A DNA stretch of 64,000 nucleotides from Sphingomonas baiyangensis. GTDB lineage: Bacteria; Pseudomonadota; Alphaproteobacteria; Sphingomonadales; Sphingomonadaceae. Positions within the stretch are counted from its first letter, which is position 1; every line of letters starts with the position of its first letter. This document shows positions 8,755 to 17,329 of the stretch, one piece after another. Where the stretch lies: NCBI RefSeq assembly GCF_005144715.1, contig NZ_SWKR01000001.1, positions 372,001-436,000 on the forward strand. The letters run 5' to 3'. Below the pieces are notes generated by a model. The model was not told where the DNA came from. It searched no databases and saw nothing but the letters and a program-made list of their open reading frames with translations. A program made the position numbers and the translations under genes.

Positions 8755-9981
8755 CTACATGCCCACCAGATTGTTGAGGTTGATGATCGGCAGCAGGATG
8801 GCGAGCACCATCAGCAGCACGAGGCCGCCCATCAGCAAGAGCACCAGCGGCTCGACCAGCGCCACCAGCGTCGCCACCAGCGCATCGAGCTCGCGTTCGA
8901 GTTCTCCCGACGCACGGCCCAGCGCCGGCGCCAGCCGCCCGCTCGATTCGCCCGAGGCGACGATCGCCACCAGCATCGAGGGGAACACGCCCGATTCGGC
9001 CATCGCCGCGCGCAGGCTCAGCCCCTCGCGCACGCGCTGCGCGATCGTCAGCGCCTTGGCACGCACGTGCAGGTTGGGCGTGACGGCGGCGGCGGCCTGC
9101 AACGCCTCGACCAGCGGCACCGCGCTTTCGACCAGCGTGGCGAGGCTGCCCGCGAAGCGCGCGGCGTTGAACTGGCGGCTGAACCGCGCGAACGGGCGCC
9201 GCTCGCTGAAGAAGCGGTGCACCGCCATCCGGTTGGCGGGCACGCGGCTCCATCGCCCGAACAGCAGGAACGCGACCGCCGAGGCGATCAGCAGATACAG
9301 CCCGTAATTCTGGAGGAACGCGCTCACCGCGATCAGTGCGCGCGTGAGGAAGGGCAGCTCGGCACCGCGCGACACGAACACGCGCACGATATCGGGCACC
9401 ACATACACCATCAGCAACACCATCATGCCGAAGCTGACGGCCGCCAGCAGCGCGGGGTAGAGCAGTGCCAGCTGTATCTTCTGGCCATTGGCCTGCCGCG
9501 TCTCGACGAACTGCGCGAGATGATCGAGCACGCTCGCGAGCTTGCCCGACTGCTCGCCCGCCGCGACAGAGGCGCGGTAGAATTCGGGAAAGGCGCGCGG
9601 ATGCTGGCCAAGCGCGGCGGCGAAGCTGCGCCCGTCGAGGATTGCGCCGCGCACGTCGGTCAGCACCGCGCGCACCGCCGGCACTTCGGACTGCTGGGCG
9701 ACGAGGCGTACCGCTTCCTCGATCGGGATGTCCGAGCCCACTAGCGTCGAGATCTGGCGCGTCACCGTGGCGAGCTGGCGCGCACTCAGGCCGCGACGGC
9801 GCAAGCCGGGCAACCGCAAGCCGCCCAAGGCAGGTGCGGTGTCGTTGGCGGGCACCACCGACAGCGGCAGCAACGCCTGCTCGCGCAGCAGCGCGCGCGC
9901 CGCGGCGGGCGACGACGCCTCGATGATGCCCTTTTTCTGGCTGCCCGCGCGATCGGCGGCACGATAGGCGAAGGCGGTCAT
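8755..9981 (-). CDS. gspF: Type II secretion inner-membrane protein GspF
   Basis: Polytopic inner-membrane platform protein of the type II secretion system, 408 residues. It shows the two T2SF domains in tandem: FYRASVAAGEQSGKL in the first and MLVAIVASGESSGRL in the second. Three transmembrane segments follow the usual pattern (about residues 170, 225 and 375-400), and the C-terminus LPIINLNNLVGM is nearly diagnostic. It stands alone, 5 kb from gspE, separated by unrelated genes. Confidence 0.95.
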   Translation of the reverse strand: MTAFAYRAADRAGSQKKGIIEASSPAAARALLREQALLPLSVVPANDTAPALGGLRLPGLRRRGLSARQLATVTRQISTLVGSDIPIEEAVRLVAQQSEVPAVRAVLTDVRGAILDGRSFAAALGQHPRAFPEFYRASVAAGEQSGKLASVLDHLAQFVETRQANGQKIQLALLYPALLAAVSFGMMVLLMVYVVPDIVRVFVSRGAELPFLTRALIAVSAFLQNYGLYLLIASAVAFLLFGRWSRVPANRMAVHRFFSERRPFARFSRQFNAARFAGSLATLVESAVPLVEALQAAAAVTPNLHVRAKALTIAQRVREGLSLRAAMAESGVFPSMLVAIVASGESSGRLAPALGRASGELERELDALVATLVALVEPLVLLLMGGLVLLMVLAILLPIINLNNLVGM

Positions 9982-10003
9982 GCCCCCGTCTTAAGCACAG
10001 CTT

Positions 10004-10037
10004 GGCGCCGCCGGACAGAGGGGGGTCCGGCGGCGCC
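10004..10037 (-). terminator. Strong hairpin, probable terminator of the thioredoxin-ccdA operon
   Basis: Perfect 13-bp stem (GGCGCCGCCGGAC at 10004-10016 with its complement at 10025-10037) and an 8-base loop, lying between the ccdA-like stop and the gspF start. There is no T tract, so a Rho-independent role is inferred only from stem strength and position. Confidence 0.55.
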
Positions 10038-10058
10038 GCTCCGTTCTTCACACCGCGA

Positions 10059-10784
10059 TCAGATCGCGGTGCTCGCAGAGATCAGCCAATCGGGTGAAAT
10101 GCTCAGGATTTGCGCCTCGATCACGCGATCAAGGCCCGTACCGATGAACAGCGCCACCACCAGCAGCAGTGCGCCCAGCAGCCGCCGACCACCGGCGCCG
10201 GCCCGCATCATCCGCTGACGCACCCGCATCAGCAGCGGCCGTCCCATCGTGGCGATCGCCAGCATCACTGCGGCGATGCCAAGGCCGAAGGCCAGCATGA
10301 CCACCGCGACGCCGGCAAGGCTTTCTCCCTGCGAGGCGAGTACCGTGGCGGCACCCAGCGTCGGCCCGACACAGGGGCTCCAGACGATGCCCAGCAACGC
10401 GCCGATCGCGGCCTGCCCCGCCAGCCCGTGGCGTTCGAGCCCCGCCTGGCGATCGCTCGCCCAGCGCGCGGCGGGCGCGGTGGCGCGTTCAAGCACCGCC
10501 TGTCCCTGCGGCAGCAACAGCGCCAGGCCGAACAGCCCCAGCATCGCCGCACCTGCCAGCCTTACCCATTCGGGATCGATCCCCGCCGCCACGCCCAGTG
10601 TCGCCACCGCGAAGCCGACAGTGGTGAACCCCGCCACCAGCCCGCCCGCCAGCGCCAGCGGGCCAAAGCGATTTTCCTGCGCCGCGCTGCCCAGCACGAT
10701 CGGCACCAGCGGCAGCACGCACGGCGACAGGATAGTGAGCGCCCCCGCCGCGAAAGCGAGCGCGGGATTGAGCACGTCGCTCAA
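10059..10784 (-). CDS. CcdA/DsbD-type thiol-electron transporter membrane protein
   Basis: Inner-membrane protein moving reducing equivalents from cytosolic thioredoxin to the periplasm, 241 residues with about six transmembrane segments. The paired redox cysteines are C22 in LSPCVLP and C138 in WSPCVGP, each preceding a proline in a membrane helix as in CcdA. It overlaps by ATGA the exported thioredoxin upstream, which is a plausible partner. The pair is preceded by an ECF-type promoter, linking it to the divergent sigma factor. Confidence 0.9.
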   Translation of the reverse strand: MSDVLNPALAFAAGALTILSPCVLPLVPIVLGSAAQENRFGPLALAGGLVAGFTTVGFAVATLGVAAGIDPEWVRLAGAAMLGLFGLALLLPQGQAVLERATAPAARWASDRQAGLERHGLAGQAAIGALLGIVWSPCVGPTLGAATVLASQGESLAGVAVVMLAFGLGIAAVMLAIATMGRPLLMRVRQRMMRAGAGGRRLLGALLLVVALFIGTGLDRVIEAQILSISPDWLISASTAI

Positions 10785-11170
10785 CGCGGTGCGCGCGTGC
10801 CGGCGAGCAGCGCGGCGATCTTCGCCTCGTCAGTCTGGTACGCCAGCCGCCCCGTTTCGGTGCGACCGCGAAAGGCGATCAGCGTCGACTGCTTCTGCGC
10901 GCCGAACTTCTGCCAGAGCGGCTTCTGGCTGTCGTAGTCGATGCGAAAGATCATGAGGTCGGGATGCGCGCCACCGGCAGTGAGCTTCTGGATCGCTTTG
11001 CCCTGCGCGGCGCATACCGGGCACCACGGCGCATGTACCTCGATCAGGATGGGCTTGCCGGCCGCCTGTGCGGCGGCGAACGCGCGCGCATCGAAGGGGC
11101 GGATGTCGGCGGCTTGCGCGGGGGCGCTGATGGCGACCACGAGCGCGGCGGCAGCGAGCGTGCGATACAT
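10781..11170 (-). CDS. Periplasmic thioredoxin-like protein
   Basis: 129-residue exported thioredoxin-fold protein. The N-terminus MYRTLAAAALVVAISAPAQA is a signal peptide with an AQA cleavage site. The redox centre is APWCPVCAAQ (C50 and C53, CPVC). The ATG start is 44 bases after an ECF-type -10. Its stop overlaps the ccdA-like gene, so the two should act together, with CcdA keeping this protein reduced. It may help repair oxidised envelope proteins. Confidence 0.88.
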   Translation of the reverse strand: MYRTLAAAALVVAISAPAQAADIRPFDARAFAAAQAAGKPILIEVHAPWCPVCAAQGKAIQKLTAGGAHPDLMIFRIDYDSQKPLWQKFGAQKQSTLIAFRGRTETGRLAYQTDEAKIAALLAGTRAPR

Positions 11171-11213
11171 GTGCGTGTTCCTTCCTGACGCGCCGGGGCG
11201 GCGCTGCACGTGG

Positions 11214-11239
11214 TTCGCCGCTTGGTCTTTAGCGGTTAC
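11214..11239 (-). promoter_or_regulatory. ECF (SigF-type) promoter for thioredoxin-ccdA
   Basis: Minus strand GTAACC (11239-11234), exactly 16 bases, then CGAA (11217-11214), 44 bases upstream of the thioredoxin ATG. This equals the GTAACC-N16-CGAA element known for Caulobacter SigF, whose anti-sigma NrsF is encoded next door here. Confidence 0.8.
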
Positions 11240-11253
11240 ACCATGTGGACCGC

Positions 11254-11279
11254 GTAACTTTCGCGACCGATCGAGCGAA
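11254..11279 (+). promoter_or_regulatory. ECF (SigF-type) promoter for sigma-nrsF
   Basis: Plus strand GTAACT (11254-11259), exactly 16 bases, then CGAA (11276-11279), 32 bases before the sigma-factor ATG. It mirrors the divergent element 15 bases away, suggesting autoregulation. Confidence 0.78.
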
Positions 11280-11310
11280 CCCGTGCCATGTCCGTTGCAG
11301 CCAGCCCGCG

Positions 11311-11835
11311 ATGATGTTCGGCGATCGACCGCTTGGCGAGCTGATGGCGCGTGCGCAGGCGGGCGATGCGCACGCCTATCGCACGCTGCTCGAGCAGAGC
11401 GGGCGCTGGCTGCGCCGCTATTTCGGCGGGCGGATCGCTCCGCACCTGATCGACGATCTGGTGCAGGACACGCTGGCATCGGTGCACGCCAAGCGTGCCA
11501 CCTTCGATCCGGCGCGGCCCTATCTGCCGTGGCTGGCGGCGATCGCGCGCTATCGCTGGGTCGATCAGCTCCGGCGCGGCTACCGTGCCGACGAGACGCT
11601 GCTGCGCGACGATCTGGCGGCCGACCCGATCGACGCGGCCGAAACCGCGCGGATCAGCCTCGACGCGCTGCTGGCCTATCTGCCCGACCGGCAGGTCATG
11701 GTGATCCGACTGGTCAAGATCGACGGTCTTTCGGTGGCGGAGGCGTCGGCGCGCACCGGCCAGTCCGAAGCTTTGGTGAAAGTAAACGTCCATCGCGGCC
11801 TCAAGCGGCTTGCCGCGCTGGTGGAGAAAGCATGA
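11311..11835 (+). CDS. ECF-family RNA polymerase sigma factor (SigF-like)
   Basis: 174-residue extracytoplasmic-function sigma factor. Region 2 is seen in LIDDLVQDTLASVHAKRATFD and WLAAIARYRWVDQLRR; region 4 in ALLAYLPDRQVMVIRL and GLSVAEASARTGQSEALVKVNVHRGLKRL. Start at ATG 11311 (ATGATG; 11314 possible), since upstream codons lie inside the promoter element. It overlaps nrsF by ATGA. By analogy with Caulobacter SigF-NrsF it would respond to redox or metal stress, which is inference. Confidence 0.93.
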   Translation: MMFGDRPLGELMARAQAGDAHAYRTLLEQSGRWLRRYFGGRIAPHLIDDLVQDTLASVHAKRATFDPARPYLPWLAAIARYRWVDQLRRGYRADETLLRDDLAADPIDAAETARISLDALLAYLPDRQVMVIRLVKIDGLSVAEASARTGQSEALVKVNVHRGLKRLAALVEKA

Positions 11836-12473
11836 TGAACGAGGATTTTCGCATCGACGGACTGGTGGCGGATCTGCGACCCGTTCGCCGGCTGCGGCCC
11901 GCCCGTGGCTTCGCGCTGGTGACGGCCGCGACGCTGGGGGTAGTAGCAGTCGTCGCGGTCGCCGCCGGGCTGCGACCGGATGTGGCGGCGCTGGCGCCTG
12001 ATCCGCTGGTAGTGCTGCGATCGGCGGCGCTGGTGCTGTTGGGCGTCGCGACGCTGCACGCCGCGACCGCCGCCGCGCGGCCTTCGATCGGCGAGCATCG
12101 CCACGGCTGGCGCTGGGCGCTCGCGGCGATCGGCCTCTTCCCGCTCACCGCGGCGATCCTGACGCTTGCAGGTGCACCGACCCCGCACGAGATGCTTTCG
12201 GCCCCGATGATAGCGTCGTGCCTCGTCATCAGCCTCTCAAGTGCGGCAGCCATCCTCGCCGTGCTGCTGGCGTGGCTGCGGAGCGGCGCCGTCACCGATC
12301 CGCACCGCGCCGGATGGTTGAGCGGGCTGGCGGCAGGCGGATTGGGCAGCTTCGCCTACAGCCTGCACTGCCCCTCTACGTCGATCGAGTATTTCGCGGT
12401 CTGGTACGGCCTTGCGATCGCGATCAGCGCCGGGCTGGGCAGGCTCGTCGCGCCGCCGCTGCTGCGCTGGTAG
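11832..12473 (+). CDS. nrsF: NrsF-type membrane anti-sigma factor (DUF1109)
   Basis: 213-residue inner-membrane protein with about six transmembrane helices and a short cytosolic N-terminus (MMNEDFRIDGLVADLRPVRRL). It fits DUF1109/NrsF, which holds the partner ECF sigma inactive. Cysteines in helix 5 (MIASCLVISL) and in a late segment containing LHCPSTS match the two cysteines known to be needed for signal sensing in NrsF. Start codon overlaps the sigma stop. Confidence 0.88.
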   Translation: MMNEDFRIDGLVADLRPVRRLRPARGFALVTAATLGVVAVVAVAAGLRPDVAALAPDPLVVLRSAALVLLGVATLHAATAAARPSIGEHRHGWRWALAAIGLFPLTAAILTLAGAPTPHEMLSAPMIASCLVISLSSAAAILAVLLAWLRSGAVTDPHRAGWLSGLAAGGLGSFAYSLHCPSTSIEYFAVWYGLAIAISAGLGRLVAPPLLRW

Positions 12474-12484
12474 CGCCGGCGCGC

Positions 12485-13291
12485 CTATCCCGGCAGGTCG
12501 ACATGGATGCGGCGGAAGCGCGCCTCGATCATGCTGTAGATGCCGAACAGGGCAAGGCCGATGCCCGTCGCCGCCAGCAGCCAGGGGCCGCCGGGCTGCT
12601 GCTTCAGGCTGGCAAGCGCATCGGCCATGCCGCCTGCTTCGCTCGCCTGCGCGCGCCATGCCGCCGCGATGAAGAAGATGCCGATGATCGCGAACACCAC
12701 GCCGCGCGCGCCATAGCCGATGCGCCCCATGGTGCAGACATAATCGGGTGCGGGCGCATCGCCGCGCAGATCGTGGACGAAATCGCCTTCCCACGCGCGA
12801 TGCCATTGCTGGCCGGCGGCCACCAGCAGCCCCAGCGCCACGGCGCCCACGAGCAGCGCGCCGAGCGGCTGCGCGAGCAGCCACGCCGTCCAGTCGCGCG
12901 CGGTCTCGTCGCCGGGTGACATGCCTGCACCCGATCCGGGTCGCATCGCCAGCCGCAGCGCCGTCCATGCCAGCACCAGATGCGCGATGCCGCTCACCAG
13001 ATGGGCGGCACGCTTGATATTGCCCTTCATGTCGCCGCGCATCCGCTCGGGATCGGCGACCGCCTCGGTCAGTCGCCACAGCGCATAGCCGAACAGCCCC
13101 GCGGCGACGATCGCCAGCAGCAGCGCGCCCAGCGGCGCGCCCGCCAGCGATCCGATCGCGCCCTGATTGTCCGCCGCCTGCCCGCCATAGAGCGCCGCGT
13201 CGATCGCGAACCAGCCGACGAGCAGATAGACCAGCCCCCGCGCGGCAAATCCCAGACGCGCGAGCAGCGTGGCGTTGGCGTCGGTCAGCAT
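12485..13291 (-). CDS. DUF1206 family membrane protein
   Basis: 268-residue integral membrane protein made of three repeated two-helix units, the DUF1206 layout: LGFAARGLVYLLVGWFAIDAA, AAHLVSGIAHLVLAW and GRIGYGARGVVFAIIGIFF. No function is established for the family. ATG 13291 was preferred over an in-frame GTG at 13297, because GGAG lies 5 bases before the ATG. It ends convergently 11 bases from nrsF. Confidence 0.87.
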   Translation of the reverse strand: MLTDANATLLARLGFAARGLVYLLVGWFAIDAALYGGQAADNQGAIGSLAGAPLGALLLAIVAAGLFGYALWRLTEAVADPERMRGDMKGNIKRAAHLVSGIAHLVLAWTALRLAMRPGSGAGMSPGDETARDWTAWLLAQPLGALLVGAVALGLLVAAGQQWHRAWEGDFVHDLRGDAPAPDYVCTMGRIGYGARGVVFAIIGIFFIAAAWRAQASEAGGMADALASLKQQPGGPWLLAATGIGLALFGIYSMIEARFRRIHVDLPG

Positions 13292-13540
13292 CTTCACTCC
13301 GGCAAAGGTTCGTTGCGCAGCGCCAACGGTCGATCGGGGGCGGCGTTCCCCGCGCTGCCAGCCGCGATGAAATCAGGGGGAGCCAAAGCGTGCGTAACGG
13401 TGTAAGGGGCGCCGAAGCAATCGGCGCGCGCGACCGGCCGGGCAGGCGCCCCGCCACTTCCGCGCTGCCCGATCGGCGGCCGCCATTCCCATCCCTTCCC
13501 CGTCCGCAATCTGCGCGGGCGGGCAGCATGTTCGAGTCCG

Positions 13541-15313
13541 ATGCCCTTTTCCTCGCTTCCCCCGATCCTTGGCGACGCGCTTGCCGAGCGCGGCTATGCC
13601 GCCCCCACCGCCGTGCAGGCCGCCGTCCTCGAGCCACAGGCGCAGGGCCGCGACCTCATCGTCTCGGCGCAGACCGGATCGGGCAAGACCGTCGCCTTCG
13701 GCCTCGCGATGGCGGGCGAATTGCTGGGCGACGATGGCCGCGCGGTGCCCGCGCGCACGCCGCTGGCGCTGGTGATCGCGCCCACCCGCGAGCTGGCGTT
13801 GCAGGTCAGCCGCGAGCTGATGTGGCTTTACGGCAAAGCCGGCGCGCGTATCGTCACCTGTGTCGGCGGCATGGATGCCTCAAAGGAGCGGCGCGCGCTC
13901 CAGGCCGGCGCGCAGATCGTCGTCGGCACGCCGGGGCGGCTGCGCGACCATCTCGAACGCGGCGCGCTCGACCTGTCGGCGTTGCGCGCGGCGGTGCTCG
14001 ACGAGGCCGACGAGATGCTCGACATGGGCTTTCGCGAAGACCTCGAGGAAATCCTCGACGCGACACCCGACGGCCGCCGCACGCTGCTGTTCTCGGCGAC
14101 GATGCCGCGCCCGATCGTGGCACTGGCGCAGCGCTACCAGCGCGACGCGCTGCGCATCGCCACCGTCGGCGACGAGCGCGGCCATGGCGACATTACCTAT
14201 CAGGCGGTGACGGTGGCGCCCGCCGAGATCGAGGCGGCGGTCATCAACCTCCTGCGCTTCCACGAGGCCGAGACCGCGATCCTGTTCTGCGCGACGCGCG
14301 ACAATGTGCGCCGGCTGCACGCCACGCTGATCGAGCGCGGGTTCGATGCCGTGGCCTTGTCGGGCGAGCATTCGCAGTCCGAACGCAACCATGCGTTGCA
14401 GGCGCTGCGCGACCGGCGTGCGCGCGTCTGCGTCGCGACCGACGTGGCCGCGCGCGGTATCGATCTGCCGAGCCTCAGCCTCGTCGTGCATGTCGAGATT
14501 CCGCGCGACGCCGAGGCGCTGCAACACCGCTCGGGCCGCACCGGCCGCGCGGGCAAGAAGGGCACCGCGGTGCTCATCGTCCCCTATCCGCGCCGCCGCC
14601 GCGTCGAATCGATGCTGCGCGGCGCGCGGATCGAGGCCGAATGGATCGATGCCCCGACCCCGGCGGCGATTCGCGCACAGGACCATGAGCGCCTGCTGGC
14701 GGCACTTCTGGCACCCGTCGAGATCGAGGACGAGGATCGCGTGCTCGCCACGCGCCTGCTTGCCGAGCGCAGTCCCGAGGACATCGCCGCCCTGCTGGCG
14801 CAGGCGCACCGCGCCAAGATGCCGGCGCCCGAGGAAATGATCGAGAACACGCCCGAGGCGCGCCGCGCCGCGCAGGTCGAGCGGCATCGGCCGGGCTTCG
14901 AGGACGTGCTGTGGTTCCGCATGGACATCGGCCGGCGCCAGAATGCCGATGCGCGCTGGATATTGCCGCTGCTGTGCCGCCGCGGCCACATCACCAAGAA
15001 CGAAGTGGGCGCGATCCGCATCGCCGCGAACGAAACCTTCTTCCAGGTGCCCCGCGCGATCGCCGGCAAGTTCGCCGCCGCCGTCGCCCGGACGGCCGAG
15101 GATGAGCGCGAAGGCGGCGGCGAGAGCGTGCGCATCGAGCCCGCGCCGAACGGCCCCGGCGAGCATCAGCGCGGCCCCGGCCCCGCCTATCGACGCAGCA
15201 ACGCCGCGCCCGCGCACCGCGCCCAGCCGCACCGCCCCGGCGGCGGCCCCGGCGGCAAACCCTTCCGCCCGCGCGCGGACCGCAAGCCGCATCGGGGGAA
15301 GGCGGGGAAGTAG
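13541..15313 (+). CDS. deaD: DEAD-box ATP-dependent RNA helicase (DeaD/CsdA-like)
   Basis: 590-residue RNA helicase for ribosome assembly or mRNA remodelling. Motifs run in order: Q motif around residues 18-26, Walker A AQTGSGKT (43-50), PTREL (81-85), GG (109-110), TPGR (130-133), DEAD (154-157), SAT (185-187), then ATDVAARGID and HRSGRTGR. After the core lies a domain beginning near WFRMDIGRRQNADARWILPLLCRRG, the DbpA/CsdA RNA-binding fold. A basic, Pro/Gly-rich tail ends GKAGK. Stand-alone gene, convergent with gspE. Confidence 0.93.
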   Translation: MPFSSLPPILGDALAERGYAAPTAVQAAVLEPQAQGRDLIVSAQTGSGKTVAFGLAMAGELLGDDGRAVPARTPLALVIAPTRELALQVSRELMWLYGKAGARIVTCVGGMDASKERRALQAGAQIVVGTPGRLRDHLERGALDLSALRAAVLDEADEMLDMGFREDLEEILDATPDGRRTLLFSATMPRPIVALAQRYQRDALRIATVGDERGHGDITYQAVTVAPAEIEAAVINLLRFHEAETAILFCATRDNVRRLHATLIERGFDAVALSGEHSQSERNHALQALRDRRARVCVATDVAARGIDLPSLSLVVHVEIPRDAEALQHRSGRTGRAGKKGTAVLIVPYPRRRRVESMLRGARIEAEWIDAPTPAAIRAQDHERLLAALLAPVEIEDEDRVLATRLLAERSPEDIAALLAQAHRAKMPAPEEMIENTPEARRAAQVERHRPGFEDVLWFRMDIGRRQNADARWILPLLCRRGHITKNEVGAIRIAANETFFQVPRAIAGKFAAAVARTAEDEREGGGESVRIEPAPNGPGEHQRGPGPAYRRSNAAPAHRAQPHRPGGGPGGKPFRPRADRKPHRGKAGK

Positions 15314-15329
15314 AGCGAGGATTAGCCCC

Positions 15330-16835
15330 TCAGGCCTCCTCGCGCGTCACCCTTGCCACTTCCTCGACCGTCGTAATTCCGGCGCGCAGCTTGGCGATGC
15401 CGTCGTCGAGCAGGCTGGGATTGTCGCCGGCACGGGCGGCGCGTTCGAGTTCGGCTTCGCTGGCGCCGTCGTGGATCATCTTCTGGAAGCGGTCGTCGAC
15501 GCCGACGACCTCGTACAGCCCGGCGCGGCCGCGATAGCCTTCGCCGTGGCATTCGTCGCAGCCCTCGGCGCGCCAGATCGGCTCGCCGGCGGCAAGCCCG
15601 CCGCCCACCAGCAGCGCGTCGGCCTCGCTCGCCACATCCTCGCGCCGGCAATGCGCGCACAGCCGGCGCACCAGCCGCTGCGCGCACAGCCCCACCACCA
15701 TCGGCGCGAGCAGATAGCGCTCGACGCCCATGTCGATCAGCCGCGTCACCGAGCCCACCGCCGAATTGGTGTGCAGCGTCGACAGCACGAAATGCCCCGT
15801 CATCGCCGATCGCACCGCGACCTGCGCGGTTTCCTGGTCGCGGATCTCGCCCACCATGATGACGTCGGGGTCCTGGCGCAGGATGGCGCGCAAGCCGCGC
15901 GCGAAGGTCATGTCGGTGCGCGGATTGACCTGCGTCTGGGCGATGCCGGCCAGTTCATATTCGATCGGGTCCTCGACCGTCATCACGTTGCGACGGCGAT
16001 CGTTGAGGCGCGTGAGCGCGGTATAGAGCGTCGTCGTCTTGCCCGAACCCGTCGGCCCGGTGACGAGCAGGATGCCGTGCGGCCGTTCGAGCAGGCGCGT
16101 GAAAACGCTGCGGTCGCGGTCGCTCATGCCGAGCGCGCTCAGATCGAGCGTCATCGCGCCGCGCTCGAGCAGGCGCATCACCACGCGCTCGCCATGCTGG
16201 GTAGGGATGGTCGATACGCGCGCATCGACATCGTGGCCGCCGATGCGCAGCGTCACGCGCCCGTCCTGCGGCACGCGCTTCTCGGCGATGTCGAGCTTGG
16301 CCATCACCTTGATGCGGCTGACGAGCAGCGGCGCCAGCGCGCGCTGCGGCTCGACCACGTCGCGCAGCACGCCGTCGATGCGGAAGCGCACGACCAGCCG
16401 CTTCTCGGTGGTCTCGACATGGACGTCGCTGGCGCCTTCCTTGATCGCCTCGAGCAGCAGCGCGTTGATGAGGCGGATGACGGGCGAATCGTCGCGCGTG
16501 TCGAGCAGATCGTCGACCGCGGCGGCCGAGTCGGCGAGCGCGGCCAGATCGGTTTCGGCGATGTCGAAATCGGCGGCCTGCTGCGCGCGATCGCCATAGA
16601 CGGTGCCGAGCGCGGCGTCGAAGGCATCGTCGGCCACCGGCACCAGCGTTGCGCCCGGCGCGATGCGCGTCACTTCGATCAGCGCATCGAGCGGCATGTC
16701 GGCGCGGTGCACGCATTCGGTGGCGCCATTGGCCGCGACGCGCAGCAGCACGCCGTTGCGACGCGCAAAGCCGTAGGGCAGCCGCGCGGGTGGCGGTGCC
16801 TCGACCGTCTCGGTCACGATCAATGTGTCGCTCAT
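15330..16835 (-). CDS. gspE: Type II secretion ATPase GspE
   Basis: Cytosolic hexameric ATPase driving pseudopilus assembly, 501 residues. Walker A is GPTGSGKT (260-267), the Asp box MTVEDPIEYE (285-294), Walker B DVIMVGEIRD and the His box LSTLHTNSA. The zinc-binding tetracysteine CAHC (393-396) with CDEC (426-429) is intact. The N-terminal domain is shorter than in Vibrio-type GspE. Start overlaps the gspM stop by ATGA, placing it last in gspL-M-E. Confidence 0.96.
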   Translation of the reverse strand: MSDTLIVTETVEAPPPARLPYGFARRNGVLLRVAANGATECVHRADMPLDALIEVTRIAPGATLVPVADDAFDAALGTVYGDRAQQAADFDIAETDLAALADSAAAVDDLLDTRDDSPVIRLINALLLEAIKEGASDVHVETTEKRLVVRFRIDGVLRDVVEPQRALAPLLVSRIKVMAKLDIAEKRVPQDGRVTLRIGGHDVDARVSTIPTQHGERVVMRLLERGAMTLDLSALGMSDRDRSVFTRLLERPHGILLVTGPTGSGKTTTLYTALTRLNDRRRNVMTVEDPIEYELAGIAQTQVNPRTDMTFARGLRAILRQDPDVIMVGEIRDQETAQVAVRSAMTGHFVLSTLHTNSAVGSVTRLIDMGVERYLLAPMVVGLCAQRLVRRLCAHCRREDVASEADALLVGGGLAAGEPIWRAEGCDECHGEGYRGRAGLYEVVGVDDRFQKMIHDGASEAELERAARAGDNPSLLDDGIAKLRAGITTVEEVARVTREEA

Positions 16836-17329
16836 GGCGCGAAATCCACCGTCGCGGCGACCATGCCCGGCGTCGGTCGGCGCACGATCTCGGCGCGCAC
16901 GATGCCGAGCGCGCTCGACCGGCTCACCTCGGCCAGCCAGTTGACCACCGCATCATACTGCCCCTCGACCAGCGTGGCGCGCACGCCGGCGCCCTCGGGC
17001 GCGGTGGTGACGGCGAGGCCGAACTGCTGCGCGGCGCCCGCCACGATCTGGTCGGGCGTGCCCGTGCGGCGCGGTGCCTGCGCCCCGAGCGTGCCGGCGG
17101 CGCGCACGCGCGCGATCAGCGTTTCATAGGTGCGGATATCGGCGCGCGCCTCGCCGCGCGCATCCTGCACGGGACGCACGACGCCATAGACCAGCACGAC
17201 CGCGAACAAGAGCGCCGAGAGCGTGCCGACAAGAATACGCTCGCGCCGGGTGAGGCCCGACCACCATGCGTCAAGCCGGGCAAGCGCGGCTTCGATCCGG
17301 TCGCGCTCGATGATGCGGATCACCCTCAT
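16832..17329 (-). CDS. gspM: Type II secretion protein GspM
   Basis: Bitopic inner-membrane platform protein, 165 residues. A short cytosolic N-terminus contains WWSGLTRRERILVGTLSALLF, the GspM family entry into its single transmembrane helix (about residues 30-52). A coiled segment and a ferredoxin-like periplasmic domain follow. It pairs with GspL, to which it is coupled by ATGA, and its stop overlaps the gspE start. Confidence 0.88.
   Translation of the reverse strand: MRVIRIIERDRIEAALARLDAWWSGLTRRERILVGTLSALLFAVVLVYGVVRPVQDARGEARADIRTYETLIARVRAAGTLGAQAPRRTGTPDQIVAGAAQQFGLAVTTAPEGAGVRATLVEGQYDAVVNWLAEVSRSSALGIVRAEIVRRPTPGMVAATVDFAP

Noticed and set aside
13380..13411. GTAACG...CGAA as a third ECF promoter
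   Set aside because: Spacing is 13 bases rather than 16 and it does not sit suitably for a start.
13880..15292. 470-codon ORF antisense to the DEAD-box helicase
   Set aside because: Composition is that of a reverse-strand shadow; helicase motifs are on the plus strand.
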